In this document: positions 23,001-35,000 of the stretch, in pieces
Numbering within the stretch: position 1 is the first letter of the stretch
How the letters are laid out: each line of letters begins with the position of its first letter
DNA from: Dendrobium chrysotoxum
Taxonomy: Eukaryota > Streptophyta > Magnoliopsida > Asparagales > Orchidaceae
Assembly: GCA_019925795.1 (NCBI GenBank)
Contig: CM034308.1
Span: 930,001-994,000, forward strand
DNA length: 64,000 bases
Direction of reading: 5' to 3'
Notes under the pieces: generated by a model
What the model was told of the DNA's origin: nothing
The model's database searches: none
Seen by the model: the letters and a program-made list of their open reading frames with translations, nothing else
Program-made: the position numbers and the translations under genes

Positions 23001-26000
23001 CCCCGACTCCGGCTACCTCTCCGGCGACTACTACCTACGCAACACTTGTCTTCTAGTGGCATCCCTAAGTGTGCTCGCAACTTTCCTCTGTTAACCTCCA
23101 CGTTCAAGAGTTCGAGTGAGGGATCTCAAGGTGAAGGATCTAAATCTTAAACTTGGAGCTTTTGTTATAATTGCTATTTGCATTACTTGTTGTTTTACAA
23201 GTGCCTATTGTTCTCAACATTGTAACTAATTGCCATTATTTACTCTTTCATTTCAAGTTCTTAAGCTTTCACTTGAGTAAACATAGGTTTATTGGTAGCT
23301 AAGCAAAGTTCACTAATTTTATTAATATCTTAATTGCGATTCTTGTTTCATCGCATTTATTTTTACATCATCTTGGTATCAGAGCATGGTAGGCATGCAT
23401 AACATGTACTAGAAGTCATCCTTGGGTGTACCTAACCTTAGTCTTTATTATTGCATGCATATCATCGTTTAATTAGTTTTAATTCACTGTTATGCTTGCT
23501 GTCCACGCATTTCCTGCACTCATTTAGTGAACTCTAGTTTAGTTTTTTGGTGTTTTAGTGCTGTCCTCAAACCTACGACTCTCCTAAGTCATTAGGCTAC
23601 TCACACCACTAATATAGCTTGCTGTCCACACTGTTCCTGCACCAATTGTGGCCTTTAGGAGAGCCTAAACTAGTATCTAAGTTGATGTCCTCACTCTAGA
23701 AACCTTCCTAAACCCTTAGACAACTTAGATCACTGCTGTAGTTTGCTGTCTTAATCATTTCGGCATCATTTGAGGCGTTAGGAGCATATTAACCTAGTGT
23801 TTAGGTGCTGCCCTTTACACCGTTACGTGCCCTAGTGTTCCCCAACTCTCACCCATGGATCCGGAACAAATTCAGGCGACTCTAGATCTCATTGTTGGCC
23901 AATTGGGAACGGTAACTCAGCAAATTAGAAACACTCAAACTGACCTAGCGGACTTTAGACGCCAAACTGGAGAACGATTAGACAACATTGAGCGAATAGG
24001 ACAACCGGCGATCTACACCCCCTCTAGACCCGAATCTCCTTATGGGGATGATACCAGAAATGATTATGGCCCTCCTAGAGACAACTACAGAACCCAATCA
24101 TCGACCCAATCAGGAACCTTTCGGATGTGATATTCCTTGGAGAGATAACGATACCCAACTACTTAAGAACATCCGCATAGATGCCCCCTCTTTCGATGGC
24201 ACCTTAGAACCCCAAGTCTTCCTAGATTGAATCAAGGGTATGGATAGTTATTCTAAGTGGTATAATATTTCGGAAGAGAGAAAGGTTCATTGACTGGTAG
24301 AGCTAATCAATATTGGACAAACCTTGAACACATGCGCAAGACTAGAGGAGAATACCCCATTAATGATTGGAGAACAATGAAGCAAGAGCTGAAACAGAAA
24401 TACCTTCCACCCTCCTATTACCCTAGACTTTTGGGCAGATGGAATAGGTTAACTCAGGGTAGTAAACCTGTGGAAGATTATATCGCCGCTTTCGATGATT
24501 TTATGATCCGTTGCAATGGCGAAGAGACTACTACCCCGGCACAACTTCTCTCTATGTTTAGAGCCGGATTAAGAGAAGACCTGAGGAATGAACTGTTTGC
24601 AAGAGGAGTAACTACCTTAGAAGCTGCTTGTAGTCTTGTTCTAGATCTAGAAGAATCCAGGAGCCATGTCCACTCTAAGAGCCAAGACTCTCGTCCTAAC
24701 CCTTTCAAGTCCTCTAACCAACAAAACAACAAGCCCACTGGACCCATGACTAGTCGACCTACCCCTGGTATAACTCAACCCCATCCTGACTTTAAGGGTA
24801 AAACCCCTGAACGGGAAACTCCCAAAACCCCTTCAGGAACCAAATGCTATAGGTGTCATGGTTATGGACACATTGCTTCCCAATGTTCCAACCCTTACAC
24901 AGTAACCATAATCGAGGAAGTCCTTGACGAAGATGAGGATGAGGAACCTGATACTGACTTAGTCCATCACGTGGATGATGAGGAAGACTTCTTTTGCGAT
25001 GACCGCCCCGTAGAGCTTCAAGTTGTTAGATGTGTCTTATCCCAACCTAAACCAAGTGACGACTGGCATAGGACGTCTATTTTTCATAGCTACACTAAAA
25101 TCGGGGACAAGAACTGTAAGGTCATCATTGATAGTGGAAGTTGCATCAATGATGTCTCAACCGTAATGATAACCACGCTTAACTTGAAGACAACCCCACA
25201 TCCGAACCCCTACAAAGTCGCTTGGATCAATGCCACTGCCATTGATATCAAAGATAGGAGCCTCATTCCTATCAATTTTGTGGGATACCAAGAGAAGATT
25301 TGGTGTGACGTGTTGACCATGGACGTAGGGCAGATTATCCTAGGTCGTCCGTGGTTATTCGAGAACGATGTCCACATTTATGGGAGGACGAACACCTGTG
25401 TGTTTGAGCATAACGGTAAGAAAATCAAGCTTATTCCCTCTCAACCCAAGGCTAGTAAAGATGAGGCTAAGCCTACCCCCGCTAAGCTAAGCAAAGGCTT
25501 GCATTTTCTGACTGCAAAAGAGATGGACACTGAGCTAAATCAAGGATCCCCTATGTATGCCCTTGCAGCTAGGGAAGTGAATGACAATCCGGAAGAACCT
25601 GTCCCTGATGAAGTTAAACCTCTTCTAGAAGCTTTTGCTGATATTTTCCCGGAAGACTTGCCCAACCACCTCCCACCCCTTAGGGATATCCAACACGTCA
25701 TCGATCTTGTCCCAGGAGCGTCTTAGCCCAACCTTCCACATTATCGCATGAACCCAACGGAACATGCTGAGCTGAAAAGACAAGTGGATGAACTTCTACA
25801 ACGTGGTTTTATTAAGGAAAGCCTTAGCCCATGTGCTGTCCCTGCACTATTGACACCAAAGAAAAACGGTTCTTGGAGAATGTGTGTCGATAGTAGGGCA
25901 ATCAATAAGATCACCGTGAAGTACCGTTTCCCCATTCCCCGCTTAGACGATATACTTGACATGATGACGGGAGCTATCCTCTTTTCCAAGATTGATCTCA

Positions 26001-29000
26001 AGAGTGGGTATCACCAAATCAGAATCCGTCCCGGTGATGAATGGAAAACAGCTTTTAAGACTAAAGATGGACTTTACGAATGGACGGTGATGCCTTTTGG
26101 TTTGAGTAACGCGCCTAGTACTTTTATGAGAGTAATGACTCATGTCCTTAGACCCTTCCTAGGAAAATTTGTTGTTGTCTACTTTGATGATATTCTGATA
26201 TATAGCAACTCAGTGGATCAACATTTAATTCATCTGAAACAAGTTTGTGAGATCTTGAGGAAGGAGCAACTGTACGCTAATCCTAAGAAGTGTATGTTCC
26301 TCACTGATAGTGTCACCTTTCTTGGATTTATAATTTCATCTCAAGGAATTTCAGCTGATCCCGAAAAGGTGCGAGCAATTAATGAGTGGCCCGAGCCAAA
26401 GAATATTAGAGATGTTCGGAGTTTTCATGGGTTGGCCACCTTTTATCGGAGATTTATTAAGAATTTTAGCATGATCGTAGCACCCATAACTGATTGTTTA
26501 AAGAAAGGAGAATTCCACTGGACGTCATTCGCCACTAAAGCATTCGAGGAAATTAAGAAGAAGATGGTAGAGGCCCTAGTTATGCGTCTTCTTGATTTTT
26601 TCAAAGTTTTTGAGGTAACCTGTGACGCATCAGGTATTGGTATTGGAGGAGTTTTATCACAAGAGGGACATCCTGTTGCTTACTTTAGCGAGAAGCTAAA
26701 TGACATACGACAACGTTATTCTACTTATGATAAGGAATTTTATGCGATTATTCAATCCCTTAGATACTTGAGGCATTACCTACTCCCTCAGGAATTTGTT
26801 ATTTTCTCGGATCATGAAGTGTTGAGATACATTAATTCCCAAAAGAAGCTCAACGCCCGCCATGGTCATTGGGTTGAATTTCTATAAGAGTATACCTACA
26901 CAATCAGACACAAAGCAGGGTCCGAGAATAAAGCTGCAGATGCTTTAAGTCGTAGGGTGATGGTTACTCGCGAGATGAGGACCGAAGTTATCAGATTTGA
27001 GCGTATCAAAGGGGATTACAAGGACTACAGTGATTTTAAGGAGACATATTTTCTACTAACTACTGGAGAGGAACGGGTCATTGATGATTTCCTTTTAGAA
27101 GATGGATATTTATTTAAAGCTCAGAAACTCTGTATTCCCAATACTTCACTTCGTGAATACCTTGTGTGGGAGTTAATGCTGGTGGTTTAGCTGGACATTT
27201 TGGACAAACCAAAACCATAGCTGCGGTCGAACACCGATTTTTCTGGCCTAGTCTTAGACGCGACGTTTGCAGGCTTGTAAAGAGGTGTCATACATGTCAG
27301 TTGGCAAAGCAGCAGAAACAAAACACCGGACTCTACACGCCCCTCCCCGTACCTAACCAACCGTGGCAAGATGTGAGTATGGACTTTGTTGTAGGGCTAC
27401 CCAAGACCATTAGGAAGCATGACTCTGTGTGCGTAGTGGTAGATAGGTTTTCTAAAATGGCACATTTTCTTCCGTGTTCCAAAACTTTCGATGCATCTAG
27501 GATAGCCAAACTTTATTTTGATGAAATTGTTAAACTCTACGGATTACCTAAAACCATTGTGTCAGATCGGGATGTCAAATTTACAAGCTATTTCTGGAAA
27601 ACACTATGGCACAAAATGGGAACCAAGCTCCAATTTTCTACAGCCTTTCATCCCCAAACGGACGGTCATATCGAAGTTATAAATCGGAGTCTAGGAAACC
27701 TATTAAGGACTTTGGTAGGAGAAAATATCCGGGGCTGGGACTCTAGACTTCCCATAGCTGAATTTGCCTACAATAACTCCATTAACCGAACTACGGGTCT
27801 AAGTCCGGCTGAAATTGTTTATGGGTACCAACCCAGACAGCCTATAGATTTGATCCACATGAGTTCTAAGGTTAGGATGTCTAAGTCTGCATCTACATTT
27901 GCATCTCATTTACAAGAATTGCATAAAGAAATTAATAAAAGAATTGAACAGAGCAATGCTAACTATAAACTTAATGCGGACCTCAAGAAAAGATTTAAAG
28001 AATTTAAAGTGGGAGATTCGGTAATGGTTCGGATTCGTCCGGAACGGTTTCCGCAAGGGACCGTTAAGAAGTTACATGCGAGAAGCGCAGGACCTTTCAA
28101 AATAATTTCCAAAATAAACAGTAATGCTTATGTGCTAGACCTTCCTGAAGGTTTTAACATTAGCCCCACGTTTAACATTGAAGATCTTGTAACCTTCGAG
28201 GGTCCAGAGTTTAACCCCCTTAATCCACTAAACAATGAGCCTTGTGTGATCCCACCTGGTGAGAACCCCAGCCTACCTCCACTCCCAGATATTCCCATTT
28301 TACCTATTGCGGAGAAAATTGAGGCAATACTTAGTGATGACATCATTTCCACTAGAGATGGTGGTCTCCAAAGGTATTTAGTTCAATGGACAGGGAAACC
28401 GGAGACGGAGAATATGTGGATCGACCGGGATGAGCTACAGAGATTGGATCCTGATCTGCTGGAGTGGTACGAGAGTTCCAGAGATGTTTACTCGACGGGG
28501 TTGAGCTCTCTCCCACCTGGGGAGAATGATGAGGACATCAGTCAGAGATTTCGACACGTGTACCATCGACGAGGACGACGATCGACGGCTACGATTCAGA
28601 GTCTTTACCTTTGATGTATTGCACGTTATATGTATTTTTATTTTATGTTTCCTAGTTTACCCTTCATGGGTATTGAGTCTCTTTGTAGCCCCGAGGGCAT
28701 TAGTGTCTTTTTCTTTTCTCTAGTTTTGAGACCTATATATTGGTCCCTATGCTTGTATTGTTTTTCTTAATGAATGATATATGAAATTTCCGATTTTCTT
28801 TACTTGATCTCTAAGTGAGTTCTTGAGAGGAGAAGCCCGTGGAGGGTGAAGCAATACCCGTCAATCTTTGGAGGATTCCAAGGTTTGCGGTTCTTCGATC
28901 TTTTCCTTTTTCCCTACACTTTCCTCTCCTCTAATTCCCTCACCCGCCGGCCTCCCCTCTTCTCCCCACCCTCGCCGTGTCTCCCTAAATCGAACCCCCA

Positions 29001-32000
29001 CCCGCCGGCCTCCAACCACCCACCCACCGCCCTTCTCCTCCCCCCACCACCAAACCCTTTCATCCCTCCTAGCCGCTCCCCCCCCCCCCCCCCCCGCCCA
29101 TTTGAATTTTGAAATTCAAATATCATGTGGCCTTTATTCTCTTTCCTAAAATAGAATTTGGTAATTAGGGAAGTTTCTCCACATTCTCTTTCCTAAAATA
29201 GAATTTGGTAATTAGGAAAGTTTCCTAATGAGAATTCAATTGATTAATTGGATTTTCAAATTCTTTCCTATTGCTTAAAACTAAAATAGGAAACCTTCCA
29301 ATTTAATTAAATCTGAAATCAAATAAGATTTAATTAAAATCTCTATTAATTTCCTTGGGCCCCACTTGCTTAACATAAACTCCCCTCTCCCCTCTCTACA
29401 TGGCCGGCCCCCCTTCCCCTTTAATTTTCTCTCTCCAATTCCCTCCCAATTGCAATTAATGCTCCCCTAATCCCCTCCTAAAATCAGCCACCCCTAGCCC
29501 TTAGTGGATTAATTTGAAATTCAAATTAATTACCTCCCTCCCCTTAAGCAAATCTTAATTAATTTCAGATTTCCAAATTTCCCCCTAACCCTAGCCTATC
29601 CTAGCCTCCACCCCCCTTCTTTTCCCCTTCCCCACGTCCACCTTCTCCTTCCCCAAATAGCCGCCCCTCTCTTTCTCCCTATCTCTCCAATTCTCCTCTC
29701 AATTTCGCGATGAATGGCGGATCCCGAATGGGACTACGGATTCGTGCTTGACGATCAAGATCAAATCAACATCCTCTAATCTCCTTTCTTTGACGTGGGA
29801 TTCGACTTCAACGATATTATTGAAGATTACCTAGACCGCATCCAAGACACCTTAGTAGACGTGATCGACGAACAACGATCCAAGGGATATTAGACCATCA
29901 CCGGCCGACCATCTTACTCCCCGACTCCGGCTACCTCTCCGGCGACTACTACCCTACGCAACACTTGTCTTCTAGTGGCATCCCTAAGTGTGCTCGTAAC
30001 TTTCCTCCGTTAACCTCCACGTTCAAGAGTTCGAGTGAGGGATCTCAAGGTGAAGGATCTAAATCTTAAACTTGGAGCTTTTGTTATAATTGCTATTTGC
30101 ATTACTTATTAGTTCTTGGTTTTTGTTTTGCAAGTGCCTATTGTTCTCAACATCGTAACTAATTGCTATTATTTACTCTTTCATTTCAAGTTCTTAAGGT
30201 TTCACTTGAGCAAACATAGGTTTATTGGTAGCTAAGCAAAGTTCACTAATTTTATTAATATCTTAATTGCGATTCTTATTTCATCGCATTTAGTTTCACA
30301 GCAGACTTCCACTTCCTTACCTCTCTTTTGAAAGCACTCCGGGCTATGATGGATATAACACTGAAGAGAAGCACCACTTTCTATCAACAAACTAATGCGG
30401 TGAATCAGACTATGATGCACTTGCGTCATGGATTCAAGCATAAAATCAAAAGACTTAAGATAAAATTCTATCATATATCCGATTCTTTTTTAATGCAGGC
30501 AAGCCATAGTTCAGCAAGCCAAGCTTCATTTGGGCATGCCTTGGATATATAGCTTAAAGTTTGTTTAACTTTGAGTTCTTAACCGATGTAATGTTTAGTC
30601 ACGAGAACTGTGGCAAAGGCCTTGGAAGAGCCTAGAGATTTTTGGAGAAGATCTAAAAAATTCACTCCAAGATAGAGGTACATCTTAAGAAAACATAACT
30701 CTACAACTATTGACATGACTGACATCAAGCAGAGAGAAGGTTCAAAGGAGATATTCTTTGGCTTTGTGTCATCAATATGAGATTGATAGATAAAAGGTAA
30801 AAAATTAAATCCATATGATATAGCCCATTCACAATATTGAAGGTCTGGGACAATGCCTATTGGTTAGACTTTCTCGTTTACATTTAGATCTACTCAATGA
30901 TGAATATGAAAATTTTGAAGCCATTCAAGCTTTAATGTTGAAAAATGAGATGCAGGAATTCCTAATCCTTCTTAAGGACTTACTATCAAGTTGAGAGGAT
31001 CAACTAAATGAGGGTCTACTCTTAGAAAAAAGAAGCACAATCACTTGCAGAGGCACTAAGGCTATATACGAAAGTAGGAAAAACGGGCAAGCGGCGTCCA
31101 AGGCAAAGTTGTATATATGATAAAGAGGAGTTGATACATTCCTTCTCTTCCAACTTGATTCATAAGAGTGGTTCACTTTTTAAAGAGGGGGCATATAATT
31201 GGGATATCAGTCAACTTAGTAATGTGGGAACTATTAAGGTGATATGGAATCTTAGAAGAAGACTTTGGAGAGGATGTATGATATTTTTGAGAGGTTCTCG
31301 AGTCAGGAGCATTAATCTTAATGGGAATTGGGGTCAAGAAGCAGCTTAGGAAGGGTCTTTAGAAATCTCCAAGAGCCATGAGATAGAGTAAAAGTGCCAA
31401 AAGGGAGCCTGAGAGGTGAGACAGTTTTGCACCCAAAAAGGTCATTGCCCTTAATAATAAGAATAATTTGGCGATGGAACTCCATGTTTATAAAATTGAT
31501 AGGGGTTTCCTTACCTCAAAACTTCTTCATTTGGTGTCATGATTTTCTATGATAAATGTATGACATAGATGATATACCATATTGCATTAAATGCCGCCTA
31601 TGTTGTAACTGACCTTCTCTCTAGATAGAAGGGAAACTTATATACGCATGTAAATGCAAAAGAAAGAAAGCCAAATGAACATATTCATTTTTATGTATAC
31701 GAAAATTTTATGTTACAGGCATAATTACTTACTGAGTTTATCATATAAACTCAAACTATTAAACTAAACTTTCAGGTAAGTCTTTTGACAAATAGAAATG
31801 GCTGAAACAAATAGAAATGTCTGAAAGAGGAGATGAATATGTCTACAGAAGACGGCGCTCAAATGAAAGTAGGTAAAATGTGTTTATGTTTAAATGCATC
31901 TTCAATGTACAAGTTGTGTTAGTGACTCTTCAGTGTTTGAGGAATATTAGTCATTACTGTTATGTGTAATTGTGAAAAAATGTATTTATCATCCGACTGT

Positions 32001-35000
32001 TCGTTCTTGCCTCGTTAATTCGAGTCTCCGAGCCGGATCGTAACAGGCTGTTTGCATGGCATACCCGAGTTCATAGTGTCTGATCTGGACAAGGTCTTGT
32101 TGAGCCATTTTTTGAGGGAGCTTGATGTAGAACTACTTACTGAGTTTATCAAATAAACTCAAACTATTAAACTAAACTTTCAGATAAGTCTCTTGACAAA
32201 TAGAAATGGCTGAAACAAATAGAAATGTCTGAAAGAGGAGATGAATATGTCTACAGAAGACGGCGCTCAAATGAAAGTAGGTAAAATGTGTTTATGTTTA
32301 AATGCATCTTCAATGTTGAAGTTGTGTTAGTGACTCTTCAGTGTTTGAGGAATATTAGTCATTACTGTTATGTGTAATTGTGAAAAAATGTATTTATCAT
32401 CCGACTGTTCGTTCTTGCCTCGTTAATTCGAGTCTCCGAGCCGGATCGTGACAGTCTGTTTACATGGCATACCCGAGTTCATAGTGTCTGATCTGGACAA
32501 GGTCTTTTTGAGCCATTTTTTGAGGGAGCTTGATGTAGAACTACAATGCTTTAAATGTATGTGGTAAGAATTTGCACGAATTGAAAAAAATAAGAACAAT
32601 TATTTCTATTAGCTATTCCAAACAACAAGATAAAACGTAAGAGTGGTCACTTTCGTTTAGGCTAAATCACATGAAAGAACTTAAACCATCACAAGTAATA
32701 TAGAATTTCAACGGCATGCTAATTAAGTAGACGTTCAACAAAATCCCTACGCTAACAATAAGATTAGCACATAGAAAATGAAACTCAATTCCTATGTTTA
32801 CTAAGCGTTGGCATTTAGCGAAGCACGATTCTTTGTGATTCAATCAACACCTATAAGGTTAGTGAATTAGAAGAGAAATGAATTAGGAGAAGAAGTTCAC
32901 CCCGATTGTTAAGATTCGACCTTCTCGCAAGCTTGGACAGCAGTTGGTGGCTGCAGGAATTTTCTTATCATTTATTCATTAACCAACAAAAGACAACATG
33001 AGGGCTATAAATAGCCTTGATACAAAGGACTCAAAATCAAAAGACACTAATGCCCATAGGGCTTACATATGATCTCCCTTAAGGGTAATAGTGGAAACAA
33101 AACTAATAAAGCAAATAATAAAACAAATACATAATAATACTCAAAAATACATCGACTCAATCGTGGTCGTAGATCGTTTGCCACGTCGCTGATAAACCTT
33201 CCATGATCTAATGTCCCCATCAGAGCTATTCAAGATGCAGAGGACTAATCCTGAAGCGGAGTACCACCTACCACTCTCAAACGGATGGCCAGACGAAGGT
33301 GGTAAATTATAGTGTGGAGACTTATCTTTGTCGCTTTGTCTCGGATATCCCAAAGATATGGGCTAAATGGTTAGCCCGGACATAGTACTGGTATAACACT
33401 TCATATCATACAACAGCCCAGAAAATATCATTTAAAATCCAATATGGGAGATATCCCCCTCATCTGCTATATTATGGGCATGGCAACACACCAATATCGT
33501 CAATGGAACAGTACTTGGGAGAAAGGGATCGGATCTTGGCAGAATTGAAAGAAGATCTACTACGAGCACAACAAATAATGAAGAAACAGGCAGATGGACA
33601 CATGAGGGATATGCAGTTTGAGGTTGGAGACAGAGTTTATCTGAATATCCGACCTTACAAACAGAGGGCTCTAGCTAGATGGAGGAATGAGAAGCTTTCC
33701 CTTCAATACTTTGGGCCATATGAGGTCATGGAGTGTATTGGCGCGATCGCCTATCGCCTATTGTTGCCACCAACTTCAATCATTCATCCTGTATTTCATG
33801 TGTTGTAGCTGAGACGAGCCATTGGAGACCATACACCCTTGCCCGCACTACCGGCTACACTGTTAGAAGATATGGAGATAATATTAGAATCGTTGGAGGT
33901 GCAAGGGGTGCGCCAAGGAGACAAGAGGATTAAAGAAGTGTTGATCAAGTAGAAGAATTTACCATAATATAAAGCGACATGGGAAGCCTACAACACTATC
34001 TAGAGGGAGTTTTCTTCTTTCCATCTTGAGGACAAGGTGATTTTTTGGGAGGAGAGTATTGATACGGCTGTGGACCCCACTTCATTTCAAGAGCCAAAAG
34101 GCTCTTGTTTTGTGGGTCTCAGCATCTCATTTCAGACCTATAGGAGGAAAAAGTTTAAGGGGAGATCATTGGAGGCAATGTGAGGTGCATTTATGGTGGG
34201 AAAAGTTTAAGGGGAGATCATTGGAGGAAATGTGAGGTGCTTTTATGGTGGGATTATGGCTGGTTTTAAGGGGGAAAGTTTGTATGTGGGAGGGATTATG
34301 TGAAGAATTTTCTGAAGTAGTTTTTCTTAGATGATTTTGGGTTCCTAGTTGCTGCTAGGAAATTGGAGGAGAGCCGATTCACCTCTCGAACAGTGAATCG
34401 ATTGTATCTAGTATTTCTTTGATTGAAGATTGTTATTTTACTTTATTTGTGTTGTTCCTGCATACCATCGTTGTTTTCTCTTGATTTTGGCGGCTATTTT
34501 TGTTATTTGGTGCTAATTTCGCTCTAGTGGCTGTTTGGGTGCTGACTTGATCTCAAAAACATATCAGTCTCACAACACAATGGCCAAAATACATCAACTC
34601 AAATTAAAAAATATACATCAAAATGGGTCCCAGGCACACAATAGTCTAGACGCAATAGCAATGATGACAATGTTTGAGGTGATGTCCTGCATCAATTTCA
34701 ATATGATGAGTGATTGATAGTTAAGTTTATTTTGAACCATGGTCTTGGGAAATTAACTTGATGCTGAACTTGATCAGTCAAACTGATTGAAACCTTCAGG
34801 CATCCCATATTAATTTGGTTGGGCATGTTTGGGCATTGAATCAGCTTGTCAAAACTGATTAAAGCATTCAGTCCAAGCTCAAATCCGAATTGGTTAGCAA
34901 GCTTCATAGGTTTCACTTGCTTATTTAAAGAGAAGTTACAATTTTTTATTTATAGTCTTGAAGTTTCTTATTTTCTAATAAATGTAGCAGGAAATGTACT

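Larger units (their letters stand above)
21635..30303 (+). mobile_element. Full-length chromovirus (Ty3/gypsy with chromodomain), 8.67 kb
   Basis: Two near-identical LTRs (21635-23370 and 28527-30303) begin TGATGAGGAC and end in CA. The 5-bp target duplication gactt flanks the element at 21630-21634 and 30304-30308. The primer site tggtatcagagc, matching initiator tRNA-Met, starts at 23374, three bases after the 5' LTR. A purine-rich acctggggagaa precedes the 3' LTR. Gag, protease, RT, RNase H, integrase and a chromodomain-like segment are readable but broken by stops and frameshifts, so the copy is dead in itself. It is inserted in an older gypsy integrase within PSP intron 4. The chromovirus clade is not decided. 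Confidence 0.95.
18250..31640 (+). mobile_element. Old degraded Ty3/gypsy element in PSP intron 4, split by a chromovirus
   Basis: Same-strand diverged repeats at about 18250-18900 and 31194-31640 look like the two LTRs, sharing gggagcattgat-like and agaagcagct-like words in the same order. A purine tract (taaagaggggg, 31181-31191) precedes the second one, as a polypurine tract should. Between them lie gag (19340-19533), RNase H (about 20695-20890) and integrase (21450-21634, resuming at 30304) remnants in one orientation. The element is riddled with stops and frameshifts. The younger chromovirus at 21635-30303 sits inside its integrase. Primer site and outer target duplication were not found, so outer limits are approximate. 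Confidence 0.75.
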
